Origin: Planctomycetota bacterium
Lineage (GTDB): Bacteria; Planctomycetota; B15-G4
Length of the DNA: 64,000 nucleotides
Direction of reading: 5' to 3'
NCBI GenBank assembly: GCA_029259745.1
Contig: JAJDEO010000024.1
Location: 124,001-188,000, forward strand
Positions within the stretch are counted from its first letter, which is position 1. Each line of letters begins with the position of its first letter. A program made the position numbers and the translations under genes. Of this stretch, positions 1-7,365 are shown piece by piece. A model generated the notes under the pieces. The model was not told where the DNA came from, made no database searches, and worked only from the letters and a program-made list of their open reading frames with translations.

Positions 1-2021
1 GTGGAGTTGCCGGCGCCCCACGTCGCAGGCAGATCGACGTCGTGGTCGCTCAGAGGCTGCGGGTTTGGGCCGCGCTCGTCGCGCGCCTGGACGAGGTACG
101 GCGACAGGGGCATCCGGTCGGAACGGATGTCGGAGCGCGCAACGACAGGCAAGTTCGTGTCGCCCGTCAGCCGCGACTGCTGCTCGACGACGTGCGCCGA
201 ACCCGCATGGAGCTGGGCCGGAAGGATGAAGCGCGCCGCCACCAAGCCGCCGTCTTCTCCGACGGCCGTGAGCGCCACGGCCACGGCACGCTCGTCGCCG
301 TCGATGACGACACGCGCGCGCCCGTCGACTTCACTGAGCGTCAGCAGATCGTTCGCCGCCACGGCCCCTTCCACGGCCAAGGTCGCCGCGACACCGTCGA
401 TCAACGCCATGCCGACCGCCTGCGGCGTCACATCGTGATCCGTGGCGACACCGAGCTCGTCGACGGCTCCGATCACGACCGCCCACGAAGCGGTGTCGCT
501 CGTCGCCCGCCGCGCCGCAAGCAGCGGATGCGCGCCGAAGCTTCGCACGTCGTCGAAGGCCGAGAGTTCCACGAGGTCGCCGTGCTCGAGCGGGACGCCG
601 TCGACGCTGACGATGAGCGTCTGTCCGGCGGGGACATGCCACGCTGCACCGTCGCGCGGCGCCTCTTCGAGCTGAGCCTGGGCCGACGCCGGTAGCGGTC
701 CCGCGGTCGTGACGTCGGTGACCCTGAGTTCGCTCCAGAGCACGCCCGCGAGCACAGCCGCCCCGACCGCAACCGCGCCCACTTCGAGCCCGCGGCGGTG
801 GCGCCGCACGCTGCGCTGTGCGCGATGGAGCACGGAAGGCCGCTGCGCGAGCACGGGCTCGCCGAGCAGGAAGCTGCGCAGGTCGGAGGCAAGGTCGAAC
901 GCTGTGGCGTAACGCCGTGTGCGTTCGTGTTCGAGAGCGCGCGCGAGGATCCAGTCGAGCGGCCCGCGCAAGTCGCGCACGAGGGCCTTCGGGTCGGTGC
1001 GGCGCTGAGTGGCCACGCGCTTGGCGCTCCGACGCAGACGGCCGTAGCGCACGCTGGCGAGCGGCACCTCGGCGTCGGAGAAGAAAGCGCGTACGGCCGT
1101 CTCGCTGCAGCCGCGCACGTCGCGGAGGTCGAGCGGAAGCAGCCCGGACAGAAGGCGGTACAGGACGACCCCGAGCGAGTAGACGTCGCTGCGCGCGTCG
1201 ATCCCCCCGGCAGCGTCAAGCGCCTGCTCGGGGCTCATGTACTCCGGTGTGCCGACGAGCTGGCCCAGGCGCGTGAAGACCGTGCCGTGCCCTTCTTGAC
1301 GACCGGTGGCTTTCGCGACACCGAAGTCGATCACCTTCGGGACGGGCTGACCGTCGATGCATGAGACGAGGATGTTCGAGGGCTTGAGGTCGCGATGGAC
1401 GATGCCCTGGGCATGCGCGTGCTGCACGGCTTCGCAGACCCGCACGAACAAGCGCACGCGTTCGGCGAGGCCGAGACGCTCGTGGTCGCAGTAGTCGGTG
1501 ATGCGCTGGCCGTCGACGTACTCCATGACGAAGTACGGACGCCCGCGGTCGGTTGTCCCGGCGTCGAAAACAGCAGCGATCGATCCGTGGTTCAGGCTCG
1601 CGAGTGCGCGGCGTTCGGCGTCGAAACGCGCGACGACTTCGCGCGTATCCATACCGGCCTTGATGACTTTGAGCGCGACGCGGCGGCGCAGCGGTTCGGC
1701 TTGGTCGGCGAGGTAGACCGTCCCCATCCCGCCTTCGCCGAGCACAGACACGATCGTGTACGGCCCCACGGCTTGTCCGACGAGCGACGCTTCGGGCTCA
1801 GACGCCACGTTGTCGGCCAGGCCCCAGGCCGGATCGTCGAACGCACTGGGCGCACCACCGTGGGCGTCGAGCAACTCGAGCACTTCGTCGCAGAGCGCCT
1901 GATCACCGCCGCAGGCGTCGGTAACCCAGCCGCTGCGCTTGTCGGGCGCGAGGGCCAGGGCCTCGTGGAAGAGGGCCTCGACGAAGTCCTCGTCATCAGT
2001 CTCGAAGGTGGGTTTTGTCAT
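1..2021 (-). CDS. Membrane-anchored Ser/Thr protein kinase, Pkn type (C-terminus off the left edge)
   Basis: The reading frame opens with ATG at 2021-2019 and stays open to base 1, so the C-terminus lies outside the window and about 673 residues are visible. A short N-terminal acidic helix region typical of planctomycete kinases precedes the kinase domain. The domain shows a glycine loop (LGEGGMGTVY), the catalytic lysine in VALKVI, the catalytic loop HRDLKPSN, DFG, and the P+1 region GTPEYMSPEQA. One hydrophobic segment (around plus-strand 735-785) follows, with a predicted extracytoplasmic part of about 250 residues in which I recognise no sensor domain. Hanks-type kinases phosphorylate Ser/Thr on cytoplasmic targets. 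The start overlaps the stop of the upstream sigma-factor gene by 4 nt (ATGA), so the two are translationally coupled, a common planctomycete pairing. The kinase call is secure; the ligand and target are unknown. Confidence 0.93.
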   Translation of the reverse strand, partial: MTKPTFETDDEDFVEALFHEALALAPDKRSGWVTDACGGDQALCDEVLELLDAHGGAPSAFDDPAWGLADNVASEPEASLVGQAVGPYTIVSVLGEGGMGTVYLADQAEPLRRRVALKVIKAGMDTREVVARFDAERRALASLNHGSIAAVFDAGTTDRGRPYFVMEYVDGQRITDYCDHERLGLAERVRLFVRVCEAVQHAHAQGIVHRDLKPSNILVSCIDGQPVPKVIDFGVAKATGRQEGHGTVFTRLGQLVGTPEYMSPEQALDAAGGIDARSDVYSLGVVLYRLLSGLLPLDLRDVRGCSETAVRAFFSDAEVPLASVRYGRLRRSAKRVATQRRTDPKALVRDLRGPLDWILARALEHERTRRYATAFDLASDLRSFLLGEPVLAQRPSVLHRAQRSVRRHRRGLEVGAVAVGAAVLAGVLWSELRVTDVTTAGPLPASAQAQLEEAPRDGAAWHVPAGQTLIVSVDGVPLEHGDLVELSAFDDVRSFGAHPLLAARRATSDTASWAVVIGAVDELGVATDHDVTPQAVGMALIDGVAATLAVEGAVAANDLLTLSEVDGRARVVIDGDERAVAVALTAVGEDGGLVAARFILPAQLHAGSAHVVEQQSRLTGDTNLPVVARSDIRSDRMPLSPYLVQARDERGPNPQPLSDHDVDLPATWGAGNS

Positions 2022-2626
2022 TCCGACTGCTCCGAACGCTGGATCTCGCGATTCAGCCATGCTTTCGCGAAATCCCAGTCGCGCTTCACGGACGCGGGGG
2101 CGACACCGAGAACCTGCGCTGTCTGTTCAATCGTCAACCCGACGAAGAAGCGCAAGTTCACGACCTCGCATTTGCGTGCGTGCTTGCCCGTGGCGGCCAG
2201 CCGCTTGAGCGCGACGTCGAGGGCCTCGAGATCGAGCTGCACCTCGTCGAGCATAGCCCAGGCGCCCGCGCCGTGGCACTGCTCGTCGGCCAGCACGTGC
2301 GTCATCGACACCCGACCACGGCCGCCGCCCTTGCGCGCGGTGTTCCGGCGGCGAGCGTGGTCGACGAGGATCCGACGCATCGCCTCGGCTGCCACGCCGA
2401 AGAAATGCGCTCGGCTTTCCCACTGGGCCTCTGCGCCGGCCAACAGCCGCACGTAGACCTCGTGGACGAGCGCCGTCGGCTGCAAGGTGTGACCCGCACG
2501 CTCACGACGCATCTGGCTCGCCGCAAGACTGTGGAGTTCGTCGTAGACGAGACTCCAGAGACTGCGGCGGGCGTCGTCATCGCCACCGCTGCTGCGCTGG
2601 ATGAGATGTGTGACGGCCAAGGACAC
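2018..2626 (-). CDS. ECF-like RNA polymerase sigma factor (Sig-70_X6 / TIGR02999 type)
   Basis: The protein resembles the planctomycete/acidobacterial ECF group that sits next to Pkn kinases: an opening like VTHLIQRSSGGDD, then region 2 (LVYDELHSLAASQM, TLQPTALVHEVYVRLL, RAHFFGVAAEAMRRILVDHAR) and region 4 with a helix-turn-helix (LTIEQTAQVLGVAPASVKRDW). With a GTG start at 2626 it has 202 residues, the usual length. The frame is open upstream to 2860, but that extension has no family similarity and would run into a strong hairpin at 2854-2881, so I reject the long start; an ATG at 2686 is the alternative. No clear Shine-Dalgarno sequence is visible for either. The gene is coupled to the downstream kinase by an ATGA overlap, suggesting they act in one signalling route. 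Confidence 0.87.
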   Translation of the reverse strand: MSLAVTHLIQRSSGGDDDARRSLWSLVYDELHSLAASQMRRERAGHTLQPTALVHEVYVRLLAGAEAQWESRAHFFGVAAEAMRRILVDHARRRNTARKGGGRGRVSMTHVLADEQCHGAGAWAMLDEVQLDLEALDVALKRLAATGKHARKCEVVNLRFFVGLTIEQTAQVLGVAPASVKRDWDFAKAWLNREIQRSEQSE

Positions 2627-2853
2627 GTGTGCGCATCCGGAACGAAATGCGGAAAAGATGAGCCGGTCGGGGACGACTCCTCGCATGTCAGTGTAACCGA
2701 GTCGCGGGACAGGCCCGATCAGCTTCCCCGCAACTCGGTATGTCGGCCGACCGAGGTCGCAACGCTCGGCACCACCACCCAAGGCGACCGCGTCGTCTCT
2801 CCCGATTAGACGCTGTCGCTGGAGCGTTTCGGCTCCCGTCCCGTCCTGAAGCA

Positions 2854-2885
2854 CGTCCACGCCTCCTCGGGGGCGTGGACGTTTT
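2854..2885 (+). terminator. Terminator-like perfect hairpin
   Basis: A perfect 10-bp stem (2854-2863 with 2872-2881), an 8-nt loop, then TTTTC on the plus strand. The flanking genes run on the minus strand, where the stem is preceded by AAAA but not followed by a T-run. It sits 37 bp beyond the stop of the carboxylesterase and could end that transcript as a bidirectional hairpin. It also argues against a long N-terminus for the sigma factor. Confidence 0.55.
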
Positions 2886-2917
2886 CAGTTCCCCTCGAGA
2901 CAGCGAGGCGCGCGGAC

Positions 2918-3607
2918 TCAGGTGGACGCGTTGACGGCCGGAAAGGCCGTTTCCATCCACTTGGCGAGGTCGTTGAACTCTTCGGCACACACCTCGTGCT
3001 GCATCGCGTATCGACACTCCTCCACCGGTTGTCCCCACTTGCGGAGCGTCTCAGCGAGATGCGCGCCACGCTCCGGGGTGACCATCGGGTCGTGGGTGCC
3101 GTGACCGGCGAAGACGGGCGTCTCACGATTGGCCGCGGAACGCGACTTCGCGAGATCATCCTCGAGGACGAGATACGTCGAGAGGGCCACGATGCCGGCG
3201 AGGCGCTCGGGGAAGCGCAGGCCGACCTGGACCGCGATGGCTCCGCCTTGGGAGAAGCCCGCGACGGCGATGCGCTCGTAGGGCAGGCCGCGCTCGTGTT
3301 CACGGCGCACGAGGGCCTCGACGGCCTTGATCGAGCGGCGGATGCCCTCGGCGTCCTGGGGCGAGCCGCTGCCCATGCCCAGGATGTCGTACCAGGCGGG
3401 CATGACGTAGCCGCCGTTGATCGTCACGGGCATCGAGGGCGCGTGGGGAAACACGAAGCGCGTCTTCGGGCGCCGCAGCATCGGCACCGCGGGGACGAAG
3501 TCGTGGCCGCTGGCGCCGAGGCCGTGCATCCAGACGATCGCGTAGTCGGCGTCGTCCCCCGCGGGACCGACTTCTTCGCAACGCAGCAGTTCGTTCGATG
3601 TGCTCAT
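2918..3607 (-). CDS. Carboxylesterase / phospholipase, alpha/beta hydrolase (Abhydrolase_2)
   Basis: A 229-residue cytoplasmic alpha/beta hydrolase resembling small bacterial carboxylesterases and lysophospholipase/acyl-protein-thioesterase-like enzymes that hydrolyse short acyl esters. The catalytic triad is visible: nucleophile Ser119 in GFSQGG, Asp173 in HGTHDPMV, His204 in MQHEVC. An early WMHGLGASGHDF stretch supplies the oxyanion-hole region. There is no signal peptide. The length matches the family (about 220). The gene stands alone between the sigma-factor gene and a decayed hydrolase fragment on the opposite strand. Class is confident; the natural ester substrate is not predictable. 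Confidence 0.92.
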   Translation of the reverse strand: MSTSNELLRCEEVGPAGDDADYAIVWMHGLGASGHDFVPAVPMLRRPKTRFVFPHAPSMPVTINGGYVMPAWYDILGMGSGSPQDAEGIRRSIKAVEALVRREHERGLPYERIAVAGFSQGGAIAVQVGLRFPERLAGIVALSTYLVLEDDLAKSRSAANRETPVFAGHGTHDPMVTPERGAHLAETLRKWGQPVEECRYAMQHEVCAEEFNDLAKWMETAFPAVNAST

Positions 3608-3646
3608 GGGGGCAGACGATAGCAGGCGCCTCGCGCGGCGTCAGGC

Positions 3647-3682
3647 GACGTCCCGACGAGGCCGGACGTCCCGACGAGGCCG
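3647..3682. repeat. Two perfect tandem copies of an 18-nt unit
   Basis: The unit at 3647-3664 is repeated exactly at 3665-3682, just upstream of a hydrolase fragment and inside otherwise non-coding sequence. It probably arose by slippage or local duplication; no function is evident. Confidence 0.8.
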
Positions 3683-3745
3683 GTCGCTGTTGCCTCGAAC
3701 ATATCGCTGTCCCGTGGAGGAACTGCCACTTCGTCGCGCGAGCCG

Positions 3746-4015
3746 ACGACGATCCGCCCCGACAACTGGCTCGTCGTCCAGCCGCTGCTCCACCGCTCGG
3801 GAAACGCCTCGATCCAGCTCGACCGCTTCGACGACGACCGCACGAACGTCGAGTTGTGGGGCGTCAACGATCCGATCTTCCCCACCCCCGGCGCCCACCC
3901 CGACCTGCGCAACCTGCCTGACGCGGAACTCCACCTCCTCGACACGGGCCACTTCGCACTCGAGGAAGACGGAACGTGGATGGTCGAATGCATCCGCGCC
4001 TTCTTCACCAAGTGA
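3746..4015 (+). pseudogene. Remnant of an alpha/beta hydrolase (C-terminal fragment, internally deleted)
   Basis: About 89 codons in one frame, ending in TGA at 4013-4015, resemble the C-terminal third of an alpha/beta-fold hydrolase: a cap-like piece (DNWLVVQPLLHR, DRFDDDRTNV), then WGVNDPIFPTPGA (third-acid loop) and HLLDTGHFALEE (catalytic His), ending in a helix (CIRAFF). The N-terminal half with the nucleophile elbow is missing, there is no credible start, and the sequence jumps from RTNV directly to ELWGVNDP where intact family members carry about 15 extra residues. I read it as a gene relic on the opposite strand from the intact esterase. Confidence 0.6.
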
Positions 4016-4122
4016 ACGACGCGCCGACGGGCTTCCCCGGATTGGCGTCCGGGGGCGCCCGTTGCGGCCGACGACGGCGGCGGCGCGCGAGCTCGTGAAG
4101 CTCGGTGCTACGATCTCCGGCC

Positions 4123-5583
4123 ATGTTCGAGTCGCCTCGCACCTTTCCGCTCCCGCGCCTCGCGGCCTTCCTCGTGGCCGCCGTCGTCGCTACGTCGTGC
4201 TCCGATGAGCCGACGCGCACGAGCGCGGACGGCCCCGGCGGGACGATCCCGTCGCCGGACCTCGAGGCCCTCGATCCACTCGTGGCGCGGGCTGTCGGCG
4301 AGGCACTCGCAGCCGTGCGCGGCGCGCCGGACAACGCCGCGACGTGGCGCACACTGGCACTGACCGCCGATGCGAACGCCCTCTTCCCGCTTGCCCGCGC
4401 GTCGTACGAGGCGCTCGTCACCCTCGCGCCCGACGCGGCCGACGCGTGGGCGCACCTCGCCCGCGTGCAGCACGAACTCGGCAACAAGGCCGCCGCCGAC
4501 GAGGCCCTCGCGCACAGCCTTGCGCTTGCCGACGACCACGCGCCGAGCCACGCGCGCCGCGGCAACTGGCATCTCGAGGACGGCGACCTCGCGTTGGCCG
4601 CAGCCTCCTTTCGACGCGCCATCGATGTCGACGCCACGCTCGCGGCCGGCTGGATCGGGCTCGCGCGCACAGCGCTGCAGAGCGATGACCTCGACACGGC
4701 CGACGCCACGCTGACGACGTGGCTTGCTCGTCGCCCCGATGACCTCTACGCGACTTGGCTGCTCGGCACGCTGCGGCGCAAGCAGGGTCGCGCCGACGAA
4801 GCCGCCGCGCTGCTCGCACGCGGCGCAGGCGCCCAACCCGCGTGGCGCGACCCTTGGATGGACGACGTCGCCGCGCATCTCGTCGGCTACAACGCCATCA
4901 TGGACCGCGCCGTCGCGCTCGGGCAGCAGGGCCGCGGCGCAGAGGCCCTCGAGTCGCTGACCTTCCTCGCCGAGGCGCGGCCCGACGACCTCGCGGTGCT
5001 CGAAAAGCTCGTCGGCGCACTGCTCGACGCCGACAACCACGCGGGCGCACTGGCACGCCTCGCCGACGCCGGCACGCGCTTCCCCGACCACCCGCGCGTC
5101 GACTTCCTGCGCGGCCTCGCGCTCGAGCAGGCCGGGCAGCTCGACGACGCCCACGCCGCCGTCACGCGCTCGGTCGCAGGCCACGCGTGGCCGCCCGCGC
5201 TCGCCCTCCTCGCGCGACTCCACTGGCGACTCGGCGACATCCCCGGCGCGGCGACGCACCTCGAGCGGCTCATCGAACTCGACCCCGACGACCTCGCCTC
5301 GCGCGTCAAGCTCGCGCGCGCCTACGTCCTCACCGAGCGCGCCGACGAGGCCGCGGCTGTGCTCGATGGCGCACTCGAACAGTTCCCCGCGTCACCCGAC
5401 ATGCTCGCCCAGCGCGCCGAACTGGCCATGAACGCCGGCGACCGCACGCTCGCGTGGACGCTCATCGGCCGGGCTCTCGCCGACCCGGCTGCGACACCGC
5501 TCGTCGCCCGCACGCTCGCCGGCCTGCGCGCCGCCGACCCCGACGGCGTCCCCCTCGCACCATCCCCGACCGACGACCGATGA
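4123..5583 (+). CDS. Tetratricopeptide-repeat lipoprotein
   Basis: About 486 residues from ATG 4123 (a GTG at 4105 is possible but less likely). The N-terminus is a lipoprotein-type signal ending in VVATSC, with Cys as the likely lipidated residue, although the lipobox is imperfect. The rest is a run of TPR-like helical pairs (for example ALAHSLALADDHAPSHARRGNW, and HLERLIELDPDDLASRVKLARAY). TPR domains mediate protein-protein contact, so a periplasmic scaffold role is likely. The stop overlaps the start of the following CRTAC1 gene (ATGA), and TPR proteins commonly accompany CRTAC1 proteins in planctomycetes. Confidence 0.88.
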   Translation: MFESPRTFPLPRLAAFLVAAVVATSCSDEPTRTSADGPGGTIPSPDLEALDPLVARAVGEALAAVRGAPDNAATWRTLALTADANALFPLARASYEALVTLAPDAADAWAHLARVQHELGNKAAADEALAHSLALADDHAPSHARRGNWHLEDGDLALAAASFRRAIDVDATLAAGWIGLARTALQSDDLDTADATLTTWLARRPDDLYATWLLGTLRRKQGRADEAAALLARGAGAQPAWRDPWMDDVAAHLVGYNAIMDRAVALGQQGRGAEALESLTFLAEARPDDLAVLEKLVGALLDADNHAGALARLADAGTRFPDHPRVDFLRGLALEQAGQLDDAHAAVTRSVAGHAWPPALALLARLHWRLGDIPGAATHLERLIELDPDDLASRVKLARAYVLTERADEAAAVLDGALEQFPASPDMLAQRAELAMNAGDRTLAWTLIGRALADPAATPLVARTLAGLRAADPDGVPLAPSPTDDR

Positions 5584-7292
5584 ACCGACGCTTCACACTC
5601 GCCCTCCTCGCCGCCGCGTTCGCCGGCGCATGCAGCGAGCCGCAGAACTCCGCAACGTCCGACGAGGAGCCCGCCGCCGACACCACCGCGTGGTTCGTCG
5701 ACGAGGCCGCCTCGCGCGGGCTGCAGTTCGTGCACGTCTCGGGTCAGATCCCGGAGCGTTGGTTGATGCCCGAGATCATGGGCGGCGGCGGCGCACTCTT
5801 CGACGCCGACGCCGACGGTGACCTCGACGTCTACCTCGTGCAGGGCGGCAGCGTGACGGACACACCCGCAAATCGGCCGGGCAATCAACTCTTCATCAAC
5901 GACGGCACGGGACGCTTCACCGACACCACGCGCAGCAGCGGCGCGGGCGATCGCGGCTACGGCATGGGCGTGGCCTGCGGCGATGTCGACAACGACGGCG
6001 ATGTCGATCTGTACGTGACGAATGTCGGGCCGAACGTGCTGCTGACCAACGACGGAGACGCGACGTTCACGGACGTCAGCGCCGCTGCGGGCGTCGACCA
6101 CGGCGGCTGGGGCACGAGCGCGGCGTTCGTCGACGTCGACGCCGACGGGTGGCTCGACCTCTACGTCGTCAACTACCTCGAGTGGAGCGCGGCCAGCGAA
6201 ACCTCGTGCACGAGTGCATCCGGCACGCGCGACTACTGCAGTCCGCAGAGCTACCAGGCGCCGGCGCGCGACGTGCTCTACCGCAACCTCGGCGGCCAAG
6301 GGCAACCCGGCGTGTTCGAAGACGTGAGCGTCTCGTCGGGCGTGGCATCGATCCCGGGCACGGGGCTCGGCATCGGCTGCGCGGACGTCGACGGCAACGG
6401 CACTCCGGAGATCTTCGTCGCCAACGACGGCATGCCGGACCTGCTCTGGATGGGCGGCGCCGACGACCCGTGGACGCTGACCGACGGCGCGCTCCTCGCC
6501 GGCTGTGCCGTCGACCACTCCGGGCGCAGCAAGGCCGGCATGGGCGTGGCGCTGGCCGACATCGATGACGACGACGACGTCGACCTCATCGTCTGCAACC
6601 TCGACCGTCAGTCGGACTCATTCTTCCTCAACGACGGCACGGGCCTCTTCGACGACGCCACGCCGCGCGCTGGCCTCGCCGCGACGAGCCGCCCATTCAC
6701 GCGCTTCGGCATGGGTTTCCTCGACGTCGACCACGACGGGCGCCTCGACCTCTTCCAGGCCAACGGCCGCGTCGCCGAGACAGCGCGGGAACACGACGGC
6801 GACCCTTACGCCGAGACGAACCTCGTGCTGCGCGGCGTCGAGGGTCCGCGCTTCGAGCCCGTCGAGACGGCCGACGGCACGGCGTCACCCGACGTCGCGA
6901 CGAGCCGCGCGGCCGTCTTCGGCGACGTGGACGGCGACGGTGCGATCGACGTGCTCGTCGTGAATCGTGACACGCCGGCGCAGCTGCTCATGAACGTCGC
7001 CCCGAAGAACGGCACGCACTGGTTCGGTGCCGCGCTCGTCACGCGCGACGGCCGCCCGGCCCTCGGCGCCACGCTGCGCGCAACGGTCGCAGACCGCGTC
7101 TTCCGCCGCGATGCGCGCGCCGCCTCGAGCTACCTCGCGAGCAACGACCCGCGCGTCCACATCGGCCTCAGCACTGCCGACGCGGTGAGCGACATCACGG
7201 TGACCTGGCCCGACGGCCAACGCGAGAGCTTCGGCGCCCTCGGTGTCGACATGTGGCACACGCTGCGACAGGGAACCGGCGAGACGCGCTGA
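5580..7292 (+). CDS. CRTAC1-family lipoprotein (FG-GAP/VCBS propeller with ASPIC/UnbV C-terminus)
   Basis: 570 residues from ATG 5580, which overlaps the upstream TPR gene stop by 4 nt. The signal peptide ends in FAGAC (lipobox). The body holds repeated FG-GAP/VCBS blades with Asp-rich calcium-binding loops (DADADGDLDVY, DVDNDGDVDLY, DVDADGWLDLY, DIDDDDDVDLI, DVDHDGRLDLF, DVDGDGAIDVL) and blade phrases such as QLFINDGTGRF. The C-terminus (WFGAAL to VTWPDGQRESF) is an ASPIC/UnbV domain. Such proteins are exported, calcium-stabilised seven-bladed propellers of uncertain role, probably binding partners or carbohydrate. The last 14 codons and the stop are duplicated 4.1 kb downstream, beyond the cyanophycin genes. 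Confidence 0.93.
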   Translation: MNRRFTLALLAAAFAGACSEPQNSATSDEEPAADTTAWFVDEAASRGLQFVHVSGQIPERWLMPEIMGGGGALFDADADGDLDVYLVQGGSVTDTPANRPGNQLFINDGTGRFTDTTRSSGAGDRGYGMGVACGDVDNDGDVDLYVTNVGPNVLLTNDGDATFTDVSAAAGVDHGGWGTSAAFVDVDADGWLDLYVVNYLEWSAASETSCTSASGTRDYCSPQSYQAPARDVLYRNLGGQGQPGVFEDVSVSSGVASIPGTGLGIGCADVDGNGTPEIFVANDGMPDLLWMGGADDPWTLTDGALLAGCAVDHSGRSKAGMGVALADIDDDDDVDLIVCNLDRQSDSFFLNDGTGLFDDATPRAGLAATSRPFTRFGMGFLDVDHDGRLDLFQANGRVAETAREHDGDPYAETNLVLRGVEGPRFEPVETADGTASPDVATSRAAVFGDVDGDGAIDVLVVNRDTPAQLLMNVAPKNGTHWFGAALVTRDGRPALGATLRATVADRVFRRDARAASSYLASNDPRVHIGLSTADAVSDITVTWPDGQRESFGALGVDMWHTLRQGTGETR

Positions 7293-7365
7293 GGCGTCAG
7301 CGGTCGGCAGGCTTCGAGGAGAGGTCGGCGGCCATCAGTGCGACAGCTCGTCTTCGCGGTGGCTC
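7250..7365. repeat. Left direct repeat bounding the cyanophycin cassette
   Basis: Block A (7250-7300) covers the last 14 codons and stop of the CRTAC1 gene and matches 11377-11427 at 49 of 51 positions, the first 34 without mismatch. Block B (7346-7365) matches 11436-11455 at 18 of 20. The spacer between the blocks is 45 nt here and 8 nt in the right copy. Block B lies in the last codons of cphA, whose extreme C-terminus (TSHREDEL) therefore looks derived from the end of the lipoprotein gene at 11350-11745 (VSHCEEEP, same frame). Confidence 0.9.

Noticed and set aside
1240-1320. Apparent frameshift in the kinase between DFG and the GTPEYMSPEQ region
   Set aside because: On careful re-reading of the complement the frame continues (ATGRQEGHGTVFTRLGQLVG); the shift was a transcription slip on my side.
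2627-2860. N-terminal extension of the sigma factor to 280 residues
   Set aside because: The extension lacks family similarity and would begin inside a perfect terminator-like hairpin; family length fits the later start.
4755-5579. Long arginine-rich frame upstream of the CRTAC1 start
   Set aside because: It is the out-of-frame shadow of the TPR gene; the signal peptide and lipobox fix the real start at 5580.
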